Origin: Rhodothermales bacterium
Lineage (GTDB): Bacteria; Bacteroidota; Rhodothermia; Rhodothermales; JAHQVL01
Length of the DNA: 57,235 nt
Direction of reading: 5' to 3'
Assembly: GCA_034439735.1 (NCBI GenBank)
Contig: JAWXAX010000098.1
Location: forward strand, 1-57,235
Shown here: positions 25,106-33,684 of the stretch, one piece after another
How the letters are laid out: every line of letters begins with the position of its first letter
Position numbering within the stretch: position 1 is the stretch's first letter
The notes under the pieces: generated by a model
What the model saw: only the letters and a program-made list of their open reading frames with translations
Told to the model about the DNA's origin: nothing
Database searches by the model: none
Made by a program: the position numbers and the translations under genes

Positions 25106-26020
25106 CTACCACCCTACGAAAAAATAGCGTGGGTCCTGAGCGAGTCCGTTTAGCCAGAGCTCAAAGTGCAAGTGGGGTCCAGACGTAATCTCGCCGGAAT
25201 TGCCGCTGTATGCAATGGCTTCACGGTTTCTTACTCGGTCGCCGACGCGCTTCAACAACTGTCGTGCGTGTTTGTATACCGATACGTATCCGTCGGCATG
25301 TTGGGCGGAGATGGTGTAGCCGCCTTCATGCGTCCAGTCGGCAAATATCACGTAACCGTCGCCTACCGCTCGGATGATGCTGCCTTCTTCGGCCGCGACA
25401 TCGACGGCGTAATGTCCTGTCCTTGCGTCGAACCCGCGCGTCAGAAAACCTTCCACGGGGGGGAGCGCGGGGAACGGCACGCTCGAAAGATACTGTGCGC
25501 CGGTGGTTGCCGCCAACTTGGGGCCCGGAATAAAGTTGGCCGGCATGCTGGGGATGGTCATGGCCGGCTGATCGTGATCCGCCAGGAAGGACGTGGACGC
25601 CTCGAAGTTTGATCGGGGTTGCCGGGGTTGGGGAACCGTCGCCGGGCGGACGGGCTCCTCGACGTTGGCAAAAAGGGTAGAATCCACATGTCCCATGATA
25701 AGCATGCGGAGTTGGCTCGCGTAGCTGAGCTGCGCCTCAAGCGAGTCGTGTAAGGCCGCTACCCGCAGGGAATTGACGACAATCTGGCGTTGCATTTCCG
25801 CCGTGCCGTCGCTGGGGATGAGTTCCCTGAGCGGCGTGAACGCCACAATGCTCACGGTAATCGCGCCGGCTAACGTCAGCGAAGCCAGCCATAACTGGAG
25901 GAATCGGCTCGATTTGACCCGGTACTGGCGTGGGTCCTGGATCTGCCGCTCGTCCATCACGATGATCGTGTAGGTGTTTCGGAAACCTCGGACGAATTCT
26001 GAAAGGAACTTTAACAACAT
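25106..26020 (-). CDS. Membrane-anchored M23 family endopeptidase
   Basis: As drawn, the protein has 304 residues: a short cytoplasmic N-terminus (MLLKFLSEFVRGFRNTYTI), one membrane helix (LQLWLASLTLAGAITVSIVAF), a coiled-coil-like stem and a C-terminal LytM domain. The zinc ligands are visible in GHYAVDVAA (His and Asp) and in GPHLHFELW. It probably cleaves peptidoglycan cross-bridges. It precedes bactofilin, which likely positions it. The ATG at 26020 was preferred because the longer frame (to 26119) adds an atypical proline- and arginine-rich tail before it. Confidence 0.88.
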   Translation of the reverse strand: MLLKFLSEFVRGFRNTYTIIVMDERQIQDPRQYRVKSSRFLQLWLASLTLAGAITVSIVAFTPLRELIPSDGTAEMQRQIVVNSLRVAALHDSLEAQLSYASQLRMLIMGHVDSTLFANVEEPVRPATVPQPRQPRSNFEASTSFLADHDQPAMTIPSMPANFIPGPKLAATTGAQYLSSVPFPALPPVEGFLTRGFDARTGHYAVDVAAEEGSIIRAVGDGYVIFADWTHEGGYTISAQHADGYVSVYKHARQLLKRVGDRVRNREAIAYSGNSGEITSGPHLHFELWLNGLAQDPRYFFVGW

Positions 26021-26271
26021 CTCGCCGGCGGCTAATAGTCTGACCCGATGAACGGGAGGGGTCGCGTGCGGCTCCGGAAGCAGCCGGGCTATGTGAAAAA
26101 CGCACGCGTTACGTGACATGGAGCATCTCGCACCGCCCCAGGGTTGGGGAACGTGAAACTATAATGTAATAGGATGGCGTTAGATCCGCCCGGGAAACTT
26201 TGCCCGCGCTGCGTTTGTTTACGGCGAGCGAAAAAACTTGCCAGATTCACTCTTTTTAAGCCTCAAATTAT

Positions 26272-26523
26272 ATGCCACAGCATAAATCAGCGGCGAAGCG
26301 CGTACGGCAAACCCTGCGGCGCACCGAGCAAAACCGGATGCACCGCAGCAGAATGCGCACGTTGATCAAGCAGTTGTCCACCGAACAGGATAAGGAAAAA
26401 GCACTGGCGATGTTGCCGGTCGTCAAAGCCTATCTGGATCGGCTGGCCACCAAGCGAATCCTCAACAAGAGCAAAGCCGCTCATTATAAAAGCCGGCTTG
26501 AGAAGGGCGTCAACGCTCTTTAA
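26272..26523 (+). CDS. rpsT: 30S ribosomal protein S20
   Basis: The 83-residue lysine- and arginine-rich protein has the S20 N-terminus MPQHKSAAKRVRQTLRRTEQ and the typical C-terminal helix KRILNKSKAAHYKSRLEKG. It binds 16S rRNA early in 30S assembly. It is monocistronic on the plus strand and is divergent from the bactofilin-M23 unit. It stands in an AT-richer spacer. Confidence 0.97.
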   Translation: MPQHKSAAKRVRQTLRRTEQNRMHRSRMRTLIKQLSTEQDKEKALAMLPVVKAYLDRLATKRILNKSKAAHYKSRLEKGVNAL

Positions 26524-26806
26524 CCTCATTACCGGTACGCAGGCAACTTCCCGCATATCGAGTAGTTCGAGTGGTAAGGGGGCAACATGCCTTGCGGGCC
26601 ATTCGTTAACGGTTTCGTGCTGGCAAGTTTGTTGAAAAAGGGATTATTTTCTTTCATGCTCCCTTGATTTCGCAGAAATAATCGTAATTTCTGGCAATTA
26701 CGGTCAACGAGTGCTTATTTTCCTGACCGGTTAAAAGGCATTGCGCCCGGCGGCTCTACCCGAACGCCAGGCGATATCCGATTTCCGGCATAATCACATA
26801 TCTCTC

Positions 26807-26812
26807 AAGGAG
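26807..26812 (+). promoter_or_regulatory. Shine-Dalgarno site of the PKD/OmpA gene
   Basis: AAGGAG lies 9 bases before ATG 26822, in an AT-rich leader. This fixes the start of the lipoprotein rather than the longer upstream frame. Confidence 0.85.
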
Positions 26813-26821
26813 AAAAAAGAC

Positions 26822-27754
26822 ATGATGAAACAACTAAGCTCCTCGCTTTTGCTCACGGGTGTGCTTTTCATCGGTGCCTTGAGCATGGTCGGTTGTAAAA
26901 CCGCAGTCGAGGTTCTTTCGGTGACTGGGCCCGACAGCTTGAGGACGAATGAATCTGGTACCTTCATGGCTAACGTCAATGAAAAGGCCAGCTTACCCAT
27001 CGAGTACAACTGGAATTTTGGCGATAGCCGCACCGGCATTGGCCAGTCGACGACCCACTCGTTCGGCCAGCCCGGCACCTACACGGTGACCGTTACGGCA
27101 ACGAACAAGAAAGGCCCGGATTCCGGTGAGACCACGGTTGTCGTATTTCGGCCCCCGGTTCCCGCTGAGATTGTCACGATCAGCGCTAACCCGCAGAACC
27201 CCAATACGCGCACTCCCGTCGCCTTTACGTCCAACGTCCGTGGGGATGTGCCGCTGACGTACAGTTGGTCGTTCGGCAACATGGGCAGCAGCACGTCGGC
27301 TAACCCGACCTACACGTTCGACACGCCGGGCACCTATACGGTGTCGCTTACGGCGACGAATGCGGATGGCTCGGATACGCGCTCCATGACGCTTACAGTC
27401 GGTGTGTTCGAAGCGGAATATTGCAGCGAAGTGATCGAAATGAACGCGGCGTACTTCGCCCGTAACTCGAGCGTCCTGACCCCGGAAGCGCGCGCCGCGC
27501 TCCAGGAAAACCTGCAGATCCTCAACGATTGCCCGAACACCTCGGTACGCGTTGAAGGGTATGCGGCTCCTGGCGAACGGAATGCGCAGAGTCTCTCGGA
27601 GGATCGCGCACGCGCCGTCGAACAGTTCTACGCCGAGAGCGGCATTGCCATCAGCCGCGCCATGGCGGTCGGCAAAGGCCTCGTGTCCGGCACGACGAGC
27701 AAGAAGGAAGGTATCGAGCAGTACCGCCGCGTCGATACGATTCCGGTGCGTTAA
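26822..27754 (+). CDS. Lipoprotein with two PKD domains and an OmpA-like C-terminus
   Basis: The 310-residue product has a signal peptide with lipobox (LSMVGCKT), two PKD-type Ig-like domains (about residues 30-110 with NWNFGDSRTG and PGTYTVTVTA; about 115-200 with YSWSFGNMG and PGTYTVSLTA), and an OmpA-like C-terminal domain with NAAYFARNSSVLTPEARAAL and VEGYAAPGERN. The OmpA part lacks the strict family ending, but the fold pattern is recognisable. It probably sits in the outer membrane facing the periplasm and anchors to peptidoglycan. A strong terminator follows. Confidence 0.87.
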   Translation: MMKQLSSSLLLTGVLFIGALSMVGCKTAVEVLSVTGPDSLRTNESGTFMANVNEKASLPIEYNWNFGDSRTGIGQSTTHSFGQPGTYTVTVTATNKKGPDSGETTVVVFRPPVPAEIVTISANPQNPNTRTPVAFTSNVRGDVPLTYSWSFGNMGSSTSANPTYTFDTPGTYTVSLTATNADGSDTRSMTLTVGVFEAEYCSEVIEMNAAYFARNSSVLTPEARAALQENLQILNDCPNTSVRVEGYAAPGERNAQSLSEDRARAVEQFYAESGIAISRAMAVGKGLVSGTTSKKEGIEQYRRVDTIPVR

Positions 27755-27789
27755 GGCTTTTAGCCTGAAACGTATCAACTGAATGGTAC

Positions 27790-27828
27790 AACGGGTCTGC
27801 CTGCTTCGGGCAGGCCCGTTTGTGTTTT
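27790..27828 (+). terminator. Rho-independent terminator after the PKD/OmpA gene
   Basis: A long GC-rich stem (ACGGGTCTGCCTG with GGGCAGGCCCGT, one mismatch) and a CTTC tetraloop are followed by TTTGTGTTTT. Confidence 0.9.
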
Positions 27829-27941
27829 CCAAAACCGCTGGCTCGGATGTCGCTACCGTGGGCCCGGGCGTATGTGACGAATGCGAGGTAATAGCTCCTC
27901 ATTTTATCAAGCGCCCGTTTGCTGGTTTTATTGACTGTGCC

Positions 27942-29084
27942 ATGAAAGGCTTCTTCACACGCGCGCTGCTCGCGCTTCCACTCTTGTTTGCCCTCGCGCC
28001 GCCGGCAGTCGCCCAGCGCCTCCCCTTCCGAGGGTCTCAGGCGCATGTCGGCATTGGTGCAGGGGTATTTACATACCACGGTCGGCGGGATCTATCAGAG
28101 GATCGAAGCGACTCGAACTTTACCCGCGCCAGCGACCCGGCTCTCGTCGTCCTCGGCTCGTTCCCGATTGTTCGCGACCGCTTTTTCTTTCGAGGGATGG
28201 TCGGTCTCACGAATCTGGGCGACTTCAACGCAGGGGGAGCGGCTACCAACGAGTTTCTGGAGCGCGAGCTGCTCTGGTTTGAGCCGCAGGTCGTCTATAC
28301 GCCGCTACCCGGCACCAAACACCGCTGGCTTCCTTACGTCTATTCGGGATTCGGAAGTCTGATCGCCAATCCGTTTGGGGCACCGACTGGCCAGCCCAAC
28401 CAGCCTGGCGGTCTTCAAAATGGACCCTCCCGTTCTGTCTTTAGCATTCCGCTGGGAGTCGGGATGGATTATTCATTCGCACCCCGATTCTCGGCCTTCC
28501 TCGACCTAAGCTTCCGAGTCAACTTTAACTATGTCGTGCGCAACGCCGGCACACGGCATCCACACAATACCTCCCTCATCCTGGCCGGTCTGCGCTTCAA
28601 TCTGCGTCGCCTCGAGAGGGTGGTCGAAGAAGTGCCCCCTCTGCCGCTCCCAGAGCCGCGGGAATTTCCACCCTACGAGCCTCCGTTGATTCCCGAGGAA
28701 GCCGCGCCCGATCGCTGTGTGATCGTGCAGCTAAATACACTCTATTTCGATCCTGCTGAAACGGAGCTATCGCCGGCGAATCGGGCGCGGCTCGATGAAA
28801 ACGTTGAAGCGCTGCTGGCCAACCCGACCTGTTGCGTCAAGGTGGTGGGCTATACCGAAGGGGGAGACACGCACGAAGAGGCGTACCGCATCGCCCGAGA
28901 ACGCGCGGAGGTGGTCTTCGACTACTATATAGCCGGAGAAATCGCCGAGGAACGCCTCGCACTCCGCGCCGTAGGTGCTGCCCTGCCGTGTAATCGGAAA
29001 GAGGATCCCACCTGCTCACTCAACCGACGCGTCGAGTCGGAGATGGTGGCCTGCACGACCTTTCCGGGATACCGCGAACCCTGA
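27942..29084 (+). CDS. OmpA-family protein with N-terminal beta-barrel
   Basis: The protein has 380 residues. It has a signal peptide (MKGFFTRALLALPLLFALAPPAVAQ), an N-terminal part of about 190 residues with alternating strands typical of a small outer-membrane barrel (GIGAGVFTYHGR to RNAGTRHPHNTSLILAGLRF), a proline-rich linker (VPPLPLPEPREFPPYEPP) and a C-terminal OmpA-like domain with LNTLYFDPAETELSPANRARL. Start 27942 opens into the signal peptide; a long frame upstream spans the terminator and is not coding. It follows the PKD/OmpA lipoprotein gene as a separate unit. Confidence 0.85.
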   Translation: MKGFFTRALLALPLLFALAPPAVAQRLPFRGSQAHVGIGAGVFTYHGRRDLSEDRSDSNFTRASDPALVVLGSFPIVRDRFFFRGMVGLTNLGDFNAGGAATNEFLERELLWFEPQVVYTPLPGTKHRWLPYVYSGFGSLIANPFGAPTGQPNQPGGLQNGPSRSVFSIPLGVGMDYSFAPRFSAFLDLSFRVNFNYVVRNAGTRHPHNTSLILAGLRFNLRRLERVVEEVPPLPLPEPREFPPYEPPLIPEEAAPDRCVIVQLNTLYFDPAETELSPANRARLDENVEALLANPTCCVKVVGYTEGGDTHEEAYRIARERAEVVFDYYIAGEIAEERLALRAVGAALPCNRKEDPTCSLNRRVESEMVACTTFPGYREP

Positions 29085-29135
29085 ACGCGCGAAGCCGTAT
29101 CTTGACGGACCTTGCCACCAGGAGTCTTTATCCCC

Positions 29136-30128
29136 ATGCCCGGATTCGATACGGCCGCACAGCAGCGACTCGCCGGCGCGCTCAAGCAGGAAGCCAGTCG
29201 ACTTGGTTTCGATGCATGCGGCGTTTCTCGTGCCGGTCCGCTCGACGAGGAAGCCGCCCGGCTCGAACAGTGGCTCCATCAGGGGCGACACGGCACGATG
29301 GGGTGGATGGCGGACCACTTCGACAAACGCGTCGATCCGCGCCGGCTTGTGGATGGAGCCCGGTCGGTGGTATCGGTGCTCCACAATTATTACCAGCCAG
29401 TCGCGCATTCAGAACGTTCGGGGGTGGGCAAGATCAGCCGGTATGCCTGGGGAGACGATTACCACGAGGTGCTGAAGGAGAAGCTGGTCGAACTGTTCGC
29501 ATGGCTCGATGCGGAAGCCGGCGGCATCGCCGGGCGCGCTTTTGTCGATTCTGCTCCGGTCATGGACAAAGCCTGGGCACGGCGAAGCGGTCTCGGCTGG
29601 ATGGGCAAACATGCCAATCTCATCAACCGCTCCCTGGGGTCGTTCTTTTTTATCGGCGAACTGATTGTCGACGTTCCCCTCGAACCCGACGGACCGGTGC
29701 CCGACCATTGCGGCTCCTGCACCCGCTGCATCGACGCCTGCCCCACAGATGCCATCTACCAGCCGTACGCGGTGGACGCCAACCGCTGCATCGCGTACCT
29801 CACCATCGAGCACCGGGCCGACGACATTCCGCCGGCGCTCCAGCGACAGATCGGCGACTGGATCTTCGGATGTGACGTCTGCCAGGATGTGTGTCCCTGG
29901 AATAAGTTCAAACATCCGTCCCGCGAACCCCGTTATGCCCCGCGCGATGGGATCGTCGATACGGAGCTTCAGGACTGGATCGAGCTCGACATCGAGGCGT
30001 TCCGAAAACGATTCGGCAAAAACCCGGTCAAGCGGACGAAATTCGAGGGCTTTATCCGCAATGTGCGGATGGCCATAGAGAACAATCGTCCGGATCCAGG
30101 CCTGGTCGAGGCGCCGGCGTTTCCCTGA
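29136..30128 (+). CDS. queG: Epoxyqueuosine reductase
   Basis: The 330-residue enzyme performs the last step of queuosine synthesis, reducing epoxyqueuosine in tRNA. It shows the cobalamin-binding N-terminal domain (ISRYAWGDDYHEVL) and two ferredoxin-like [4Fe-4S] motifs, CGSCTRCIDACPTDAI and CDVCQDVCPWN. The ATG at 29136 follows a GGAG-type ribosome-binding site at about 29119-29123. It precedes the decayed region and is not operonic with it. Confidence 0.96.
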   Translation: MPGFDTAAQQRLAGALKQEASRLGFDACGVSRAGPLDEEAARLEQWLHQGRHGTMGWMADHFDKRVDPRRLVDGARSVVSVLHNYYQPVAHSERSGVGKISRYAWGDDYHEVLKEKLVELFAWLDAEAGGIAGRAFVDSAPVMDKAWARRSGLGWMGKHANLINRSLGSFFFIGELIVDVPLEPDGPVPDHCGSCTRCIDACPTDAIYQPYAVDANRCIAYLTIEHRADDIPPALQRQIGDWIFGCDVCQDVCPWNKFKHPSREPRYAPRDGIVDTELQDWIELDIEAFRKRFGKNPVKRTKFEGFIRNVRMAIENNRPDPGLVEAPAFP

Positions 30129-30143
30129 GCCTGAATCCACGGC

Positions 30144-30392
30144 TCATTTTCTAATCGCGATGACCGCATCGCTCTCGTGCTGGCTGACCGCGAGCCAGCC
30201 GCTGGCGCCGGCGGAGATCGCCGGGAATGCGGCGTTCTCGAAGCGGATCGGCGTCCACTCCAGGCCATCACCGGTGGTGTGCCCCAGCATTACAGCCTGC
30301 GCTGTCTTGTCTTCCCACGTCACGTAAACAGGCGCTCGGTTCGGGTGGTTTTCATACAATTGGACCGTTTGATCGGAGGCTGGCGTTGACAT
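30144..30392 (-). pseudogene. Sialidase-like (BNR) C-terminal fragment
   Basis: The frame encodes about 80 residues with VYVTWEDKTAQAVMLG and WLAVSQHESDAVIAIRK, which read like the last repeats of a BNR/sialidase-type beta-propeller. There is no signal peptide or N-terminal part. It begins inside the end of the TonB-receptor remnant, so the upstream part has been lost. It is the most distal piece of a row of three remnants on the minus strand. A role as an independent small protein cannot be excluded. Confidence 0.5.
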
Positions 30393-30565
30393 ACAGCTTG
30401 CCCTGCTAGAAGGCTGCCCATCCGCCGGCTTCGTACGAGTCGAAGTTCGCCGGCTGCAACGTAGGCACCTTCACGCCGCGGTACAGGTCGCCGATTTCGG
30501 GGGGATGAAGCCCTGACTCGTGTTGGCGTAGAGGGCAGACGAGGGGCCTCGGATCACCTTGGGCC
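30379..30565 (-). pseudogene. TonB-dependent receptor remnant
   Basis: Read with one frameshift, the stretch gives VIRGPSSALY (a plug-domain motif) fused to ALYANTSQGFIPP and then PEIGDLYRGVKVPTLQPANF, SYEAGGWAAF, a stop codon at 30406-30408 and QGKLYVNAS. The last segments are typical of the outer-membrane barrel of TonB-dependent receptors. The frameshift lies in a run of six G residues at 30499-30504. Plug and barrel motifs that should be several hundred residues apart are joined at a shared ALYA-like word, so the gene has suffered an internal deletion as well as a frameshift and a stop. Confidence 0.7.
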
Positions 30566-30979
30566 TCAGGCGACGGGTGGGCCGCGGAGATGGGCGGTCG
30601 ATGGAGAGATAGGCAAGGGCTCGCCGGCCGGAATTTCATCCTGCGCGAAACCGGATATCGGGGCGAAGAGGACGGGCGGCTGGGCATGCCCTACGGCTAC
30701 GAATGTACCGAAGAGGCTCCAGTAGGAGCAGGTGAATGCGTCGATATCGTCCGCGACAGTGGTCCCTTTGGGTATGGCGGGAGCAGGGGGCATCGCGTGC
30801 CCCATGCCGGCGTGGTGCGCGCCGGCGGCGTCGACGGACACAAGCACGTCGCTCCACGCCATGTAGGCGTAGTGCGAAAGCGGCGCGACGATGATGCCGA
30901 CGATAAAGCTCGCCAGGACAATCGCTGCGCGGATGTGTCGTAATGTCGGCCTGACGCAAGGTAGCTTAACGGTGTACTT
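30566..30979 (-). pseudogene. DUF2946-like small membrane protein, probably without start codon
   Basis: The open frame encodes about 137 residues: a membrane segment (AAIVLASFIVGIIVAPLSH), a histidine-rich stretch (AGAHHAGMGHAM), a C/Y-type segment FTCSYWSLFG and an ending HLRGPPVA resembling the DUF2946 C-terminus. No in-frame ATG, GTG or TTG precedes the membrane segment, and the first ATG (30862) falls after it. It lies directly before the receptor remnant, the order known for DUF2946 genes next to TonB receptors for metals. Decay is therefore likely; a CTG start cannot be excluded. Confidence 0.5.
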
Positions 30980-31060
30980 CTACCCCACTCTGCACGTGAG
31001 TTTCCTGGATGGATGTAACAATCAGGTTATCCACGAGCGTACGGGATTGACCATCTGGCC

Positions 31061-32206
31061 TCATGTGGTGGCCTTTTCGGCCGGTGTAACAGTCACCGTG
31101 AATTCAAACGCCGGGTTCTGGCCGTCGGTCGGGTCGTCATCGGTCACGGGTTGTTCGTTTCCGGCCGCGTCGTGGGCATCCACACGCACCACATGGCTGC
31201 CGGGAGGGGCATCCCACAGATATTCCCAGAGGGTCCACACCCCCCGATAGGGGTAGGGGAATCGGTCCGTATCCGTGAGTTGGAGGGCGCCGAGGATACC
31301 GGGGGCGGCCGCGACTAGCTCGTTCAGGGTGAGGAGGCGCGTCGGCCGGGGCGGTGCGCCGTCGATGGTGATGCGGACCTGGTCGATGTGGCCGTGGCCG
31401 CTAAGCGCGAAGCCGGCGATCCGTGTCGGGCCGGCGGGGACGCGGGCGCCGCGGAGGATGCTGGTCGACTTACACGCCACATCGATCCGGCCGTCGTCTG
31501 CATAGCCAAGCACCTCCTGGTACGTTCCGAACGCGTCGTCGCTGTCGGAGACCTCAACGCGAGTCAACCATTTCACACTTTTATAGCCGTAATAGCCGGG
31601 CACCAGGAGCCGGATAGGCGAACCGTGGGTGGCCGACATCGAGTTGCCGTTCATTCCATAGACCAGGAGAGGCTCAACGAGGTCGCTCCGGTTTTCGTCG
31701 TACACCCGCTCCAGCGGTAGATTATTCGTAAACCCATCCGCGCCATAAAAGCGCAACCGGCGGCCGCGGCCCCGGTCGATCCCCGCGGCATCGAGGAAAA
31801 GCCGGAGCGGGATACCCGTCCAGGTGGCGGTGCCGACCAGCCCCTGGCCGGCGTTGTTGTCCAGGATACACCGGAGCGTGGAGAGCACGGTCGTTTCCTG
31901 ATCCTGCCGGGCGAGGATATCGTCGAAACGAAGGGTTGAGGGTGAGGCTACGGCGCCGTCGATGGTCATCGACCACGCATCCCGCGCGATCTGCTGGATG
32001 CCGGGCCAGTCGCGCACGCCGCCGTCGCCGCCAAATTGCTCAAAAAAGACGTCGTTGGGGGTGATGTACGGCAAGAAATCAATCCCATCCGTTACCGGCT
32101 GGACGCCAAAGCTATCGCAGCCGGCCAGCGACGCCAGAGACACGCCGGCCACGATCTGTGCGGAGCGCCGGAAAAATGCGCGTCGTGTGAGTGGTTGATC
32201 GCTCAT
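31061..32206 (-). CDS. Tat-exported SUOX-fold molybdopterin oxidoreductase, lipoprotein-like
   Basis: This 381-residue protein begins with a twin-arginine signal (RRAFFRRS, residues 8-15) followed by a lipobox ending at C30 (SLAGC), so it may be exported folded and lipidated. The body is the sulfite-oxidase fold: a molybdopterin domain with the candidate molybdenum-ligand cysteine in TLRCILDNNAG (C113), and a C-terminal dimerisation-like domain. No heme domain is fused. The beta-barrel gene overlaps its ATG by 4 bases (ATGA). Its electron acceptor may be the cytochrome-like lipoprotein two genes upstream; the substrate is unknown. Confidence 0.82.
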   Translation of the reverse strand: MSDQPLTRRAFFRRSAQIVAGVSLASLAGCDSFGVQPVTDGIDFLPYITPNDVFFEQFGGDGGVRDWPGIQQIARDAWSMTIDGAVASPSTLRFDDILARQDQETTVLSTLRCILDNNAGQGLVGTATWTGIPLRLFLDAAGIDRGRGRRLRFYGADGFTNNLPLERVYDENRSDLVEPLLVYGMNGNSMSATHGSPIRLLVPGYYGYKSVKWLTRVEVSDSDDAFGTYQEVLGYADDGRIDVACKSTSILRGARVPAGPTRIAGFALSGHGHIDQVRITIDGAPPRPTRLLTLNELVAAAPGILGALQLTDTDRFPYPYRGVWTLWEYLWDAPPGSHVVRVDAHDAAGNEQPVTDDDPTDGQNPAFEFTVTVTPAEKATT

Positions 32207-33189
32207 GGATGTCGCGTGCGCTGATAGTCGATACCCAGGAACAACTCGCGGGCGTCGAGGGCGTTGCGGCCCCCCAGGGTGCGGTAGTACTGTGCGCTGA
32301 AGCCCAGAGTGCGCAGTGCATCGATGCGGAGCAGACGAAACGGGTAGATGCCGGCGCCCAGTCCGACTTTCACGGCGCGCTGATGCGTCGGGATCGGGTT
32401 GAGTGCGGAGAAGCCCACCGTCGGCGCGTCGATGGACCAGATGGCGCCGGCCATGGCCTGTAGCAGCAGGATCCCGTCAAACGGCGTGAGGCCGACCTCG
32501 CCGGTGTAGATCATCTCGTGTCCGTAGCGCGGTTTACGGTCCGGGATGCAGTCGATGTCGTTCCCGGGCCGGCACTCCATGGCGTTCGACAACAGGAAGA
32601 GGGGCGATCGGTACCGGACGCTGGCGCCGGCCTGGGCATATCCGGGAAACGGCCACAGGCTGAGCCCGTAGTGCAACCCCATCTGCCCATCCCATTGCCC
32701 CGTCCCCACACTGGGCGCGTAGTTCCGGGTGTAGCCGGTGGGCACCCCCAGCGTCCCGGTGAGCGCCAGCGCATGTGATGAAGGCCGTACCCCAAACAGC
32801 GGCAGCAGGCCAACCCTCAACCCGATCTGTGCGGTTCCAAAGCCGAAAACGCGAAACCGGAAGGCGTGGTCACGGACAAAGATGCGTTTGTACGGCACGT
32901 TCAGCACGAGCGTGGCGTGTTCCCAGAGCCCGAGCTCGCTGTAGAGGTACAGGCTACGGTCCTTAAACGTATCGCCGGGGAGGCCGTCGATAAAATCCGT
33001 CCGCCGTCCGTCAAAGGTGTACTGGTAGGCCGCCGTGCTGGCGCCGTATGAGACCTTGGTGTACGAGGCGCCTTTCGGGAGCGTCCACGCCTGGGCATGT
33101 ACGATGCCGCAGCCAATCAGACACCAGAGCAGCCAGGCGGAGCCGAGCCGGACCAGGCATCGTCTCCGCGGGCTGAAGCGTGCATTCAT
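32203..33189 (-). CDS. Predicted outer-membrane beta-barrel protein
   Basis: The 328-residue protein has a signal peptide (RLGSAWLLWCLIGCGIVHAQ) followed by alternating amphipathic strands such as KVSYGASTAAYQYTF, LYLYSELGLWEHATLVLNV and HEMIYTGEVGLTPFDGILL, and ends in aromatic-rich strands (GFSAQYYRTL). This pattern indicates an outer-membrane barrel. I do not recognise the family, though it resembles FadL/transport-type barrels in length. Its stop overlaps the start of the oxidoreductase gene, and it is 29 bases from the cytochrome-like gene, so it belongs to that operon. Confidence 0.7.
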   Translation of the reverse strand: MNARFSPRRRCLVRLGSAWLLWCLIGCGIVHAQAWTLPKGASYTKVSYGASTAAYQYTFDGRRTDFIDGLPGDTFKDRSLYLYSELGLWEHATLVLNVPYKRIFVRDHAFRFRVFGFGTAQIGLRVGLLPLFGVRPSSHALALTGTLGVPTGYTRNYAPSVGTGQWDGQMGLHYGLSLWPFPGYAQAGASVRYRSPLFLLSNAMECRPGNDIDCIPDRKPRYGHEMIYTGEVGLTPFDGILLLQAMAGAIWSIDAPTVGFSALNPIPTHQRAVKVGLGAGIYPFRLLRIDALRTLGFSAQYYRTLGGRNALDARELFLGIDYQRTRHP

Positions 33190-33218
33190 GGGGCGTTCGG
33201 TCGGATACTGCCGGCGCG

Positions 33219-33683
33219 TCAGTTATTGGGCGCGCCTTCAAGGATCCATTGACGGATGACCTGGAAGTCGGCGTCGTCGATCTGGCCGCCGCCTTCGGGC
33301 ATGCGGCCGCCGATGATGCCGGCATCGCCGCGCAGCTTCCGGATGATGTAGCTGTTTTCGGGATCGCCGCGCGTCACATTGCAGACCCCCAGCTGTTCCG
33401 CCTCGTTACCGGGGCCGAGGATGCTGGTAGCGGTCCGTACGGAGAAGTTGGATGGCGGCGTATCGGCCCCGTGGCAGAATTGCGAGTTGCAGCCATAGTT
33501 GGCCAGAATCGGCTTGATGTCATCCTCGAACGAGATTGTCGAGGCCGGGTAGTCGCCGGCATTAAAAGCGGTATTGCAGACCAGGGGTTCGTCTTCCGTG
33601 CCGGCATGTTCACAGGCGCCGAAGAGCAGGCCAAGGACCAGAACCAGGGTAAACGAGGCCATGCGGTGCAGATTTGTCGTCAT
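33219..33683 (-). CDS. Cytochrome c-like lipoprotein with a CX4CH motif
   Basis: The 154-residue protein has a signal peptide with lipobox (FGAC, C24) and a single cytochrome-type segment DDIKPILANYGCNSQFCHGAD. The heme-attachment motif is C65-x4-C70-H71 rather than the usual CX2CH. A possible axial methionine lies in GGRMPEGGG (about M128), as in planctomycete-type cytochromes. CX4CH motifs can be used for heme, but only in some proteins. The start codon is one base after the stop of the NHL-lipoprotein gene upstream. It may pass electrons between the oxidoreductase and another carrier. Confidence 0.75.
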   Translation of the reverse strand: MTTNLHRMASFTLVLVLGLLFGACEHAGTEDEPLVCNTAFNAGDYPASTISFEDDIKPILANYGCNSQFCHGADTPPSNFSVRTATSILGPGNEAEQLGVCNVTRGDPENSYIIRKLRGDAGIIGGRMPEGGGQIDDADFQVIRQWILEGAPNN

Positions 33684-33684
33684 G

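Noticed and set aside
30590..30943. Plus-strand frame across the DUF2946-like remnant
   Set aside because: It opposes a minus-strand frame with membrane and DUF2946-like features, and has no support of its own.
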